Below, piece after piece: positions 1-5,999 of a stretch of 5,999 nucleotides of DNA. Origin of the DNA: Bacteroides sp. (lineage in GTDB: Bacteria; Bacteroidota; Bacteroidia; Bacteroidales; Bacteroidaceae). The DNA is taken from positions 1 to 5,999 of the forward strand of contig JASLIW010000025.1 of assembly GCA_030152865.1 (NCBI GenBank), read 5' to 3'. The notes beneath the pieces are model-generated. The model saw nothing but the letters and a program-made list of their open reading frames with translations. It had not been told where the DNA came from and ran no database searches. Position 1 is the stretch's first letter; every line of letters begins with the position of its first letter. The translations under genes were made by a program, and so were the position numbers.

Positions 1-1857
1 ATACACTTCAGCTCCAGGGCTTTGCATTATATCTGCATAAATTTCATGTATATCTTCTTCTTTCTCCAAATCAATAACAACATCTAGTCTATTAGCAGAT
101 ATAAACCCTTGCCAACGCTTATCTCCGTAGGTCCATCCACCTCTTAACCCATCTGTCAGAGTAGCATCTCCAGCAGCTACATAAGATTTGTTATATGGAG
201 CATAGTAAGTAACTTTTTTCCCTCGTCCTAAGTGCTCAGTAACTGTTTCAGCTTCTTTTCTATTCCCTATTTCTTGACTTAATTCAAATGGCTGATAAGC
301 CTTCTGTTTGAATAGCTCTACAAGCTTTAATGACTTTGTGTGAAAAGGTTTAAATTCTTTGCGTTCTACTTCAGACCAAGCAACCTCTGCTAAAGCAAAT
401 AGACGAGGATATATCATCATTTCTGCGTGAGCAGCAGTTGGTATGTATTCAGTCCATAGGTTTGCTTGTACTCCCTTAATTAACTCAGCCTCTTCTTTAG
501 TTAAGTCTTTAGGTATAGGATTATAGTTATAAACCTTTTGCAAAGGAAGGTAGCCTCCTATTGCTTCAGGCTGACTATATGGAGCATCTTGGTATGCATC
601 GAAATAACAAAACTCTCCAGGCGTCATAATGGCAGGATGTCCAGATTTAACTGCTTTTAAACCTCCTTCTACACCTCTCCATGACATAACGGTTGCATCG
701 TCAGCTAATCCTCCTTCTAGGATTTCATCCCAGCCAACTAGCTTTCTGCCTTTTGAGTGTAAAAACTTACTAATCCTTTTTATGAAATAGCTCTGAAGTT
801 CATCTACATTAGACAAGCCCTCCTCTTTCATACGTGCCTGACATTTTTCACAGGTCTTCCAGCCAGCCTTTCCAGCTTCATCACCACCAATATGGATATA
901 TTCTGAAGGAAACAACTCTATAACTTCTGATAAAACATTTTCTAAGAACTCAAACGTCTTTTCATTACCTGCACAAAAATCAGCATTTTTATAAGGCAAT
1001 CCAGAGCATGATAATTCTGGATAGGCTGCTAAGACCTCCTCAGAGTGTCCTGGCATCTCTATCTCCGGAATAATAGTTATAAAATTCTTTTCTGCATAAG
1101 CCAAAATTTCTTTGATATCTTCTTTTGTATAGTAACCTCCATATGCTCCAGAATCCGAGAATTTAGCATATTTTCTATCACCATTCCACCATTTTTTCCA
1201 ATTTGCATCGGTTCTCCACGCTGCTATATTAGTTAACTCTGGATATTTTTCTATTTCCAATCTCCAACCAGCTGCATCTGTTAAGTGTAAGTGAAGTCTA
1301 TTTAGTTTTAGAAAAGCCAATGCATCGATCTGTTTTTTAACAAAATCCTTTGAGAAGAAATGTCTTGAAACATCCAGCATTAAACCACGATATTCAAAGC
1401 GTGGCTCATCTTTCAACTTAAATGTAGGCATTGTTCTAGAAAAAGAGTTGGCCCTTTCGTATGCTATTTGAGATAATGTTTGTGCTGCATAGAACAAACC
1501 TTCTGGTGTTGTAGCCTTCACTAACATCTGATTTTCAGAAACCTCTAATTCATAAGCCTCATGTTTAAATAAAGGAGGCTCTAATTCCTTTACTATAAGA
1601 AATACAACATCACTTTTCTTTTTAAAGTGACTATTTTTCCACTTTTCTACACCAAAACTTGTTCCTAATAGATCTTTAAGAATTTTCTTAGTTTTTGTAT
1701 CTGTATTCGAATAAAAGCTCATTTTAGCTTCTAGTCTAAATACTCCTGTACTCTCTTCTATTGACAAAGGAGTAGGGATTACAGACACCTTTTGAGCATC
1801 TGTAACCCCTACACTTAGAATAGTAAGAGTAAATAAAAGAATTAAATTTCTTACCAT
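1..1857 (-). CDS. Secreted beta-N-acetylhexosaminidase, glycoside hydrolase family 20 (3' end outside window)
   Basis: Exo-acting enzyme that removes terminal beta-linked GlcNAc/GalNAc from glycans, probably in the periplasm or on the outer surface. My translation gives 619 codons with no stop up to the window edge. Residues 1-21 look like a signal peptide cut after TDA, with no lipobox. Residues 23-145 resemble the non-catalytic GH20b domain (starts VIPTP). The catalytic barrel begins near FEYRGLMLDVSRHFF (R157 is the usual sugar-binding Arg) and contains HLHLTDAAGWRLEI (189-202), PEIEMPGH (264-271), the catalytic pair HIGGDE (D326-E327), GWDEI (375-379) and GVQANLWTEY (462-471). GH20 enzymes use substrate-assisted catalysis with this Asp-Glu pair. 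From about 548 a C-terminal domain starts (AGGD-like AAGDATLTDGLRGGW, then RWQGF), as in Bacteroidota hexosaminidases with an F5/8C-like tail; it is cut by the edge. The ATG at 1857 fits the signal peptide and is preceded by AT-rich DNA. Base composition is markedly AT-richer than the neighbours. Family call is firm; exact substrate is unknown. Confidence 0.95.
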   Translation of the reverse strand, partial: MVRNLILLFTLTILSVGVTDAQKVSVIPTPLSIEESTGVFRLEAKMSFYSNTDTKTKKILKDLLGTSFGVEKWKNSHFKKKSDVVFLIVKELEPPLFKHEAYELEVSENQMLVKATTPEGLFYAAQTLSQIAYERANSFSRTMPTFKLKDEPRFEYRGLMLDVSRHFFSKDFVKKQIDALAFLKLNRLHLHLTDAAGWRLEIEKYPELTNIAAWRTDANWKKWWNGDRKYAKFSDSGAYGGYYTKEDIKEILAYAEKNFITIIPEIEMPGHSEEVLAAYPELSCSGLPYKNADFCAGNEKTFEFLENVLSEVIELFPSEYIHIGGDEAGKAGWKTCEKCQARMKEEGLSNVDELQSYFIKRISKFLHSKGRKLVGWDEILEGGLADDATVMSWRGVEGGLKAVKSGHPAIMTPGEFCYFDAYQDAPYSQPEAIGGYLPLQKVYNYNPIPKDLTKEEAELIKGVQANLWTEYIPTAAHAEMMIYPRLFALAEVAWSEVERKEFKPFHTKSLKLVELFKQKAYQPFELSQEIGNRKEAETVTEHLGRGKKVTYYAPYNKSYVAAGDATLTDGLRGGWTYGDKRWQGFISANRLDVVIDLEKEEDIHEIYADIMQSPGAEVY

Positions 1858-1883
1858 TTTATTTAAAAATATAGTTTTAATTT

Positions 1884-1912
1884 CAATATTACTTGGATGG
1901 TTTTACCTCAAA
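1884..1912 (-). promoter_or_regulatory. Candidate Bacteroidota-type promoter for the hexosaminidase
   Basis: On the minus strand, TTTG (1909-1912) is followed after 17 bases by TAATATTG (1884-1891). The latter matches the TAnnTTTG -7 element with one mismatch. The predicted transcription start would lie about 20 nt before the ATG at 1857. The pattern and spacing agree with the known Bacteroidota sigma-factor consensus, but AT-rich DNA gives chance matches, so this is tentative. Confidence 0.4.
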
Positions 1913-1922
1913 AACAAGCCGC

Positions 1923-2675
1923 TTACCATGTCTTGTTACATTTCGTTTTATCCTCCAAGATAGACTCTATCTCATTGGGATAGTAGGTAGCTTTTACCTT
2001 ATGGTAGGATTTGAGCTTGGGGTGTAGCACAATCAGGTAGGCTGCTTCGATCTCTAGACCATACTTATGCTCTAAGATGTAGCGGTACAAGCTCTGTTGG
2101 AGACAGTATTTGTGGTAGTTGGTGTCGGGGATGTGTTGAAGCACGCCCTTGCCTGTTTTGCCACGAAAGGCACGATCCATGAGGTAGCCTCCTCTTAGGC
2201 TGATGACGTTTTTACTACGCTTCCAATCGTAGATCTCAAACTTACCCTCATTTTTAGCCAGTAAATCGAGCGTACCTGCTACACCATATTTTTCATGAAA
2301 GATAGTCCACTCCGTGCGGTAGGCTTGTAGGTTGGGGTGATCAGCAATGAAGTCTAAGAAATAAGAAAATTCAAGGCTATCTTCTTGGCTAGCCTGTATG
2401 AAATACTGCTCTATGCGCGCATGTAGCTGTGTACCTGCTGCAGCTATCTCGTCCCACTTGTCTTTCACCTCTTCTATCGAGATGCCTAGCTGCTTAGACT
2501 TGTACTTAGACCAGTACTCGCTATCAAAAGGAGCAAAGTAAGAGTCTATTAGTGCTGTAGCAGATTGAAATTCTTGGCCATCTACCTGATAGCTGTGAGG
2601 ATCAGCAAAAAACTCAATATGGCTATCTCTGGGGTGTTTATTTTGTTCATTGAAAGGATTTATACTTGTATTCAT
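1923..2675 (-). CDS. Stand-alone PD-(D/E)XK nuclease, RecB/Cas4-like
   Basis: A 250-residue protein with no signal peptide or membrane segment, so probably a cytoplasmic DNA-processing enzyme. The nuclease core is readable in order: GTQLH (81-85, the RecB-type motif with H85), E122 in RTEWTIF, GTLD (134-137, metal-binding D137), IYDWK (148-152, the D-x-K catalytic signature) and QQSLY (193-197, the QxxxY motif typical of RecB, AddB and Cas4 exonucleases). The N-terminal part HSYQVDGQEFQSATALI followed by FAPFD resembles the substrate-side segment found in many phage and bacterial single-domain members. No helicase domain and no Fe-S cysteine set are present (C191 and C246 are the only cysteines), so it is neither a full RecB/AddB nor a classical Cas4, and there are no cas genes nearby. 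The gene is transcribed away from the phosphoesterase and ends 65 bp before the hexosaminidase start. Its composition is like the right-hand genes. The fold assignment is strong; polarity, substrate and biological role are not visible. Confidence 0.8.
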   Translation of the reverse strand: MNTSINPFNEQNKHPRDSHIEFFADPHSYQVDGQEFQSATALIDSYFAPFDSEYWSKYKSKQLGISIEEVKDKWDEIAAAGTQLHARIEQYFIQASQEDSLEFSYFLDFIADHPNLQAYRTEWTIFHEKYGVAGTLDLLAKNEGKFEIYDWKRSKNVISLRGGYLMDRAFRGKTGKGVLQHIPDTNYHKYCLQQSLYRYILEHKYGLEIEAAYLIVLHPKLKSYHKVKATYYPNEIESILEDKTKCNKTW

Positions 2676-2712
2676 GCTCTGAATTTGTCTTAATTATGAA
2701 TCATCGAAGATA

Positions 2713-2744
2713 CAAATAATGTTTTAGACCCTTTCATGAATCAA
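2713..2744 (-). promoter_or_regulatory. Candidate promoter for the PD-(D/E)XK nuclease
   Basis: On the minus strand, TTG (2742-2744) is followed after 21 bases by ATTATTTG (2713-2720), which keeps the TTTG half of the TAnnTTTG -7 element but not the leading TA. It lies about 38 bp before the ATG at 2675. An alternative is that this TTTG is itself the -33 element for a poorer -7 box closer to the start. Weak, based on pattern only. Confidence 0.25.
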
Positions 2745-2816
2745 GCTAATTCTCGATAGAAAGCCTGTCATAGCCCTCTAAACTAAGCCTCTTAAATAAA
2801 CTCAAGCAAGTATTCC

Positions 2817-2845
2817 CTGGCTCTAGTGAAATTTTCTTACTTTTG
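2817..2845 (+). promoter_or_regulatory. Candidate promoter for the metallophosphoesterase
   Basis: TACTTTTG (2838-2845) is a perfect match to the Bacteroidota -7 element TAnnTTTG. It is preceded at 18-bp spacing by CTG (2817-2819), an imperfect version of the -33 TTG. Transcription would begin near 2852, giving a short leader of about 16 nt before the ATG at 2868. The rest of the 192-bp divergent region (2676-2867) shows no other clear structure, repeat or small gene. Confidence 0.45.
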
Positions 2846-2867
2846 GGCTTAAAACGTAGCAAAACCC

Positions 2868-3509
2868 ATGAAAACCGTAGATATTCCTTGTGAGAAGGTG
2901 TTTTTCACCTCCGACCTGCACTTTGGTCATGAGTGGCTCATTGACTTCAACAATAGGCCTTTTGCCGATGTCTGTGAGATGGACGCTAGCTTAGTGCGCA
3001 ACTGGAATGCTACTGTCCCTACCGATGGGCTTGTTTTTGTACTGGGAGATATAGGGGTGTGTAGCAATGAGCGCATCATTGAGATTTTTGAGCAGCTACA
3101 TGGAGAGAAAATCTTGATACGTGGCAATCACGACCCCGAATACTACAGTGAGCAAACTCTCGGCCGTATATTTAGCGAAGTACACGACCTACTCTACCTC
3201 CGTCTACGCGACTACACGCAATCTATTTATTACTATATGGTGCTTTGCCACTACCCCATGCTCGACTGGCAGAGCTCGTATCGTGGGGTTTGGCAGCTGT
3301 TCGGACACATCCATACCCGTGGTATACCCGAGTTTGACACCGTACAGACTCGCCTATTTGCAGAGCAGTATGATGTAGGGGTGGATAACAACAACTACCG
3401 CCCCATCTCCTTCCCTCAGCTACGGCGCATCATTCAGGCCCAACAGACGCAGCCTCAGTTCAAACGTTCCAACTACTATACCAACGAAGAAATAAAGGAG
3501 TGGAAATAA
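2868..3509 (+). CDS. Calcineurin-like metallophosphoesterase, small cytoplasmic type
   Basis: A 213-residue two-metal phosphoesterase with no signal peptide. All the signature blocks of the superfamily are present in order: SDLHFGH (15-21, D16 and H18 bind metal), GDIG (60-63, D61 bridges the metals), GNHD (86-89, N87 and the catalytic H88), CHYPM (127-131, H128) and GHIHTRG (146-152, H147 and H149). Next comes VGVDNNNYRPIS (170-181), a segment usual in the short bacterial subfamily of roughly 170-220 residues that carries only the catalytic domain. The length is therefore normal. A C-terminal tail from about 190 is rich in Gln and polar residues and is probably outside the core. The substrate cannot be read from sequence: relatives hydrolyse phosphodiesters, nucleotides or phosphoproteins. 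The gene stands alone on the plus strand, divergent from the nuclease, and is closed by a strong terminator 14 bp after its stop codon. Confidence 0.9.
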   Translation: MKTVDIPCEKVFFTSDLHFGHEWLIDFNNRPFADVCEMDASLVRNWNATVPTDGLVFVLGDIGVCSNERIIEIFEQLHGEKILIRGNHDPEYYSEQTLGRIFSEVHDLLYLRLRDYTQSIYYYMVLCHYPMLDWQSSYRGVWQLFGHIHTRGIPEFDTVQTRLFAEQYDVGVDNNNYRPISFPQLRRIIQAQQTQPQFKRSNYYTNEEIKEWK

Positions 3510-3522
3510 CCCTTCTAAAGCC

Positions 3523-3560
3523 AAAAATCCCCAAGCAAACCAACTTGCTTGGGGATTTTT
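3523..3560. terminator. Bidirectional Rho-independent terminator between converging genes
   Basis: A perfect 16-bp inverted repeat: 3523-3538 begins AAAAATCCCC and pairs with 3545-3560 ending GGGGATTTTT, around a 6-nt loop (3539-3544). The stem has a GC-rich middle, and the A/T tracts at both ends supply a U-run in either direction. It lies between the stop of the phosphoesterase (3509) and the stop of the Calx-beta lipoprotein gene (3590), so it can end transcription from both sides. Confidence 0.93.
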
Positions 3561-3589
3561 CTAAGCTTATCGCTATGAAGCGTTCCATA

Positions 3590-4837
3590 TTACTTACGCT
3601 TGAAGTGTAAGCGTAGCGGTGTGTACTCCATATTGCCCATAAAGTCATAGATTTCGCTTAAGAAATCGGTAGGCTCAAAATCTTCCACCGTACACTCAAG
3701 TATCTCCTCTCCCTGAAGCTCTATAATGCGGAAACAGACCTCTGCATCACGCAGGTTAGTGTGTGTAGCCGAGAAGTTTACATTGATATCAGGAAATTGA
3801 TAAGCAGATACACGTATGAGTGGTGGACGCATGACTGCCCCCTCGTAAAAGGGTTTGCTTACCTCAGCTGTAAAACGAATCTCACGGCTGGCTGTACCAA
3901 AGTAGTTCTTTAAGTCACTGCTCAGGTGAGGCTGGAAAGTGTATGCTGTGTAAGAGTCGCCTACAAACTCCAGGTAATCACTCGTACTTCCCTTGGGTAG
4001 CTTGCTAATATCTGTCATCAAGCCATAACCCTCCTCTAGGGTTTGAAGGTTGGACACGGCTACAAACTGCCACTGGCCAGCTAGGATACTAGGACCTTTG
4101 ACACTCACTTGTAGCTGGCTGTTGTTACCTAGTGCATAGCCATCTTTGTGAGCCAAACGTAAGATGAGTTTATCCTTGCCCTCTTCTCGCTTTAAGAAGC
4201 GTAAGGCTAGACTACCCTGTGATTGGCGGGTAGGCACGTTGATGTAAGGACCCTCTACAAATTCAAAGTGCTCTCCTTCTACGGCTGTCGAGCTCGGATC
4301 TACCACCACCTCAAACTGGGTATCAGCAGCTACTTTATAGCCTATACCCTGCATGGTTTCCAGCTTCAGATTAAACTCAGAAGCTAGGCTAAGGATTTCC
4401 TGTCTGTTCTCGAAAGACATAATGATGCCCTGGCTGCCTAGCAGTTCCACGACCGTATAGTTCATCAGACCCAGCTGATAGCCAGCAGGCTCATTTCTGA
4501 GGTTGACGATGAGCTCTTTGCTCTCTTCCGTGATGTGTTCAGGAATACGCTCTAGTTTGAGGCTAGCCTGCGTTTGTCCAGGTTCAAAAACAAAGGCAGC
4601 TTGATCGATCTGAAAGTCTATGCCTTCTTGGGCTGTACCTGCTAGGGCGATATCGACCACCACTTGTTGTGTAGGAGCTTGCTCGGCAGTAGCTTGGATT
4701 TCCAAACTTCCTGTTGCTAAAGAATAGCGTGCTTGCTCAACATAGATGAGTGGAAGCTCAGCATCCTTGTCCGACGAGCAGGAGATGCCCACGCACAGCA
4801 GAATAAGACTTCCTATAAAGCTTGTTATTTTCTTCAT
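3590..4837 (-). CDS. SusD-linked surface lipoprotein with two Calx-beta-like repeats
   Basis: A 415-residue predicted lipoprotein. Residues 1-19 form a Lys-initiated hydrophobic signal ending in VGIS, with the lipidated Cys at 20. The following SSDKDAE is acidic, as in Bacteroidota lipoproteins exported to the cell surface. Two beta-rich repeats resemble Calx-beta modules: residues 31-132 with GTAQEGIDF (68-75) and FEPGQT (84-89), and residues 139-247 with STAVEGEHFEF (183-193) and a QSQGSLALRF strand. The third part, 250-415, begins LAGQWQFVAVSN and ends PLRLHFKRK; it looks like a beta-barrel or lipocalin-like fold but I cannot assign it. It has no catalytic motif that I recognise. It is the last gene of the operon, 21 bp after the small lipoprotein gene and followed by the 3523-3560 terminator. 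By position it may play a SusE/SusF-like glycan-binding or complex-stabilising role with SusC/SusD; this is inference. The lipoprotein call is secure, the function is not. Confidence 0.82.
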   Translation of the reverse strand: MKKITSFIGSLILLCVGISCSSDKDAELPLIYVEQARYSLATGSLEIQATAEQAPTQQVVVDIALAGTAQEGIDFQIDQAAFVFEPGQTQASLKLERIPEHITEESKELIVNLRNEPAGYQLGLMNYTVVELLGSQGIIMSFENRQEILSLASEFNLKLETMQGIGYKVAADTQFEVVVDPSSTAVEGEHFEFVEGPYINVPTRQSQGSLALRFLKREEGKDKLILRLAHKDGYALGNNSQLQVSVKGPSILAGQWQFVAVSNLQTLEEGYGLMTDISKLPKGSTSDYLEFVGDSYTAYTFQPHLSSDLKNYFGTASREIRFTAEVSKPFYEGAVMRPPLIRVSAYQFPDINVNFSATHTNLRDAEVCFRIIELQGEEILECTVEDFEPTDFLSEIYDFMGNMEYTPLRLHFKRK

Positions 4838-4858
4838 GATTGTTTGGGGTTAAAGCGA

Positions 4859-5080
4859 TTAAGGGGTCACTTGTTCATTATACTCTTTTAAAATCTCATC
4901 GACAGCAGCTGTTTCCACATCATTGAGGAGTACAGGGTCGGGCATTTTGTACACCTGACTGGTATTGGCATCTTCTTTAGGAAGGGGTACCAACTCATCA
5001 GGGCTACTACATGCTGTGTATAGGCTACTCATACCCAGTAGGCTGAGCACTAATAATAAGGGATATATTCTTGTTTTCAT
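4859..5080 (-). CDS. Small predicted lipoprotein of unknown function in the Sus-type operon
   Basis: A 73-residue product from the ATG at 5080: MKTRIYPLLL, a hydrophobic stretch, then LYTAC with the lipidated Cys at 24, leaving a mature peptide of only about 50 residues. The mature part (SSPDELVPLPKED ... VDEILKEYNEQVTP) is acidic, starts with a Pro-rich linker and ends with a likely short amphipathic helix; I recognise no domain. An in-frame ATG at 5095 would add MRKPI. I prefer 5080 because the bases before it (AAACCAATC) nearly copy those before the next gene's ATG (AAACAATC), and because it gives a canonical signal peptide. The gene begins 18 bp after the SusD stop (3 bp with the longer start) and ends 21 bp before the Calx-beta lipoprotein gene, so the three are surely co-transcribed. 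It may be a small accessory subunit of the surface complex, or the remnant N-terminus of a larger lipoprotein; no continuation is visible after the stop. Confidence 0.72.
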   Translation of the reverse strand: MKTRIYPLLLVLSLLGMSSLYTACSSPDELVPLPKEDANTSQVYKMPDPVLLNDVETAAVDEILKEYNEQVTP

Positions 5081-5098
5081 GATTGGTTTACGCATAGC

Positions 5099-5999
5099 TT
5101 AATTACTCTTGATTTCTGTATAGCCTGGATTTTGCACCAGCTTATCTACGATGTTGATGTTCGTGATAGGTATTGGCAAGGTGTACATAAACGATTGTGT
5201 GACATACTTACGACCGTTGTAAGCCGTCCAAAACTCAGGGGTTCCATTTCTTTTTTGCTCAAAGAAGCGATCGCCTTCTAAGAAAAGCTCTTTGCGACGC
5301 TCTGTCAAGATCAAACTTAAGAGTGGGCTGAGTGGCTGGCCTAGTGCATCTACCTGTATGATTTCGCTGGCCAAAGGTGCAGGTAGCTCTTCGGCTGTCA
5401 GGTAGGTATAATCGGCTATACGGTGGGCACGAAGCTCATTGATAGCTTGTAAGGCTTGGTCGTGCTGTTTGAGGTGGTAATAACACTCTGCCTCTATCAG
5501 CTTAAACTCCGCTGCACGCATACCACAAAAGAACACTTTAGTTACCTGACGTTTCTTATCGGCCCAAAGCTGGTAGCGTATGTCTTTCTCGCCCTCTCTA
5601 AAGTTGGCTAGCAAACGACGGCTCACAGGGCGAGTCTTGATGGTCTTGTTGATTCCTGTCAAGCCCTGATTGCCCGAGGTGCTTACTGAGCGGTAGGCCT
5701 TCAAAAGCTGATTGCCCCCTAGGGAATACACGGAGCTCATCATTTTGGCATAGGCTTCACCGGCTAGGAGCGGGTGCTTATTTAGAATTTCTTGAGCCAA
5801 AGGCAGTGCCTGATCCCAAGCCTGGGTCCAGAAATAGAGACGAGCCAAATAGCCCTTCACCACCTCTTCAGTGAAACGGTAAACTGGTTCGTTCATCCGA
5901 TATTTCAATGACTCTTTTAAGTCATCTTCTATCAGATCCACAGTTTGCTGAAGCGTGCTGCGCTTGGGTTTGGCCTCCATATCAAATTCGGTTACCAAG
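5099..5999 (-). CDS. SusD/RagB-family outer-membrane nutrient-binding lipoprotein (C-terminal part)
   Basis: The last 299-300 codons of a SusD homologue; the frame is open to the right edge, so the signal peptide and N-terminal part are outside. SusD-type lipoproteins sit on the outer face of the outer membrane as a lid over a SusC TonB-dependent transporter and bind the incoming glycan or peptide. Counting from the first complete codon in the window, visible landmarks are a TPR-like helix DLIEDDLKESL (21-31), VKGYLARLYFWTQAWDQAL (47-65), RAAEFKLIEAECYYHL (161-176) followed by ALQAINELRA, the strongly diagnostic ERRKELFLEGDRFFEQKR (233-250), and the classic C-terminus YTLPIP (272-277) then LVQNPGY (287-293). 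Full-length members are usually about 450-600 residues, so roughly the last half to two thirds is present. A TTG at 5998 is only an internal Leu codon, not a start. Downstream are two lipoprotein genes in tight spacing. The binding specificity cannot be told. Confidence 0.93.
   Translation of the reverse strand, partial: LVTEFDMEAKPKRSTLQQTVDLIEDDLKESLKYRMNEPVYRFTEEVVKGYLARLYFWTQAWDQALPLAQEILNKHPLLAGEAYAKMMSSVYSLGGNQLLKAYRSVSTSGNQGLTGINKTIKTRPVSRRLLANFREGEKDIRYQLWADKKRQVTKVFFCGMRAAEFKLIEAECYYHLKQHDQALQAINELRAHRIADYTYLTAEELPAPLASEIIQVDALGQPLSPLLSLILTERRKELFLEGDRFFEQKRNGTPEFWTAYNGRKYVTQSFMYTLPIPITNINIVDKLVQNPGYTEIKSN

Noticed and set aside
1045..1236. Plus-strand open frame of 63 codons
   Set aside because: It lies wholly inside the hexosaminidase catalytic domain on the opposite strand, and its product is a Phe/Ile/Cys-rich shadow with no domain.
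1910..1937. Hairpin AACAAG/CTTGTT followed by a T-run, possible terminator of the nuclease gene
   Set aside because: The stem is only 6 bp with two G-C pairs and a 13-nt loop, it overlaps the end of the coding region, and it also overlaps the candidate promoter of the next gene.
2927..3378. Two open frames (minus 2927-3127, plus 3121-3378) overlapping the phosphoesterase
   Set aside because: Both lie inside a gene whose metal-binding motifs are intact across the whole length; they are alternative-frame shadows.
1923..3509. Idea of a CRISPR-Cas, toxin-antitoxin or defence island around the Cas4-like nuclease
   Set aside because: There are no direct repeats with spacers and no other cas or defence genes. 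The nuclease lacks the Fe-S cysteines of Cas4, and its neighbours are a housekeeping-like phosphoesterase and a glycosidase.
3460..3648. Minus-strand open frame of 62 codons spanning the terminator
   Set aside because: It runs through the perfect terminator hairpin and the ends of two well-supported genes, and its product has no recognisable features.
5996..5998. TTG as a start codon for the SusD gene
   Set aside because: SusD proteins are far longer and need an N-terminal lipoprotein signal, which is absent here. The TTG is an internal Leu codon next to the window edge.
1..5999. A single polysaccharide utilisation locus covering the whole window
   Set aside because: The Sus-type operon ends at 3590 with a strong terminator. 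The hexosaminidase is separated from it by two unrelated genes and differs in composition, so a shared locus is not supported.
1..5999. CTAG tetranucleotide being unusually frequent
   Set aside because: A rough count of a little over twenty sites is about what random sequence of this composition would give. It is notable only by contrast with bacteria that avoid CTAG.

Overview
The window looks like chromosomal DNA of a Bacteroidota bacterium, probably of the order Bacteroidales. The reasons are a SusD/RagB-type outer-membrane lipoprotein followed by further lipoproteins, start codons without a clear Shine-Dalgarno sequence, and matches to the Bacteroidota promoter pattern (TTTG / TAnnTTTG). 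I cannot name a genus.

Layout, left to right. (1) 1-1857, minus strand: a secreted family-20 beta-N-acetylhexosaminidase whose 3' end lies outside the window. It is clearly more AT-rich than everything to its right. (2) 1923-2675, minus: a free-standing RecB/Cas4-like PD-(D/E)XK nuclease. (3) 2676-2867: a divergent intergenic region with candidate promoters for both flanking genes. (4) 2868-3509, plus: a small cytoplasmic calcineurin-like metallophosphoesterase. (5) 3523-3560: a perfect 16-bp inverted repeat that serves as a terminator between converging genes. (6) 3590-5999, minus: the end of a Sus-type operon, read right to left. It holds the C-terminal 300 residues of a SusD homologue, a lipoprotein of about 73 residues with no recognised domain, and a 415-residue lipoprotein with two Calx-beta-like repeats and an unassigned C-terminal domain. 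A SusC/TonB-dependent transporter would be expected just beyond the right edge.

The Sus-type genes probably form an outer-surface nutrient-capture complex, with SusD and the Calx-beta lipoprotein in the places that SusD and SusE/F occupy in starch utilisation. The hexosaminidase releases terminal GlcNAc/GalNAc from glycans and could be related functionally. However, two unrelated genes and a terminator separate it from the Sus operon, so nothing here shows that they form one locus. The nuclease and phosphoesterase are divergent neighbours with no proven link.

I found no RNA gene, CRISPR array, insertion sequence or phage gene, and no convincing new multi-gene system. The least explained parts are the two accessory lipoproteins after SusD and the lone PD-(D/E)XK nuclease.
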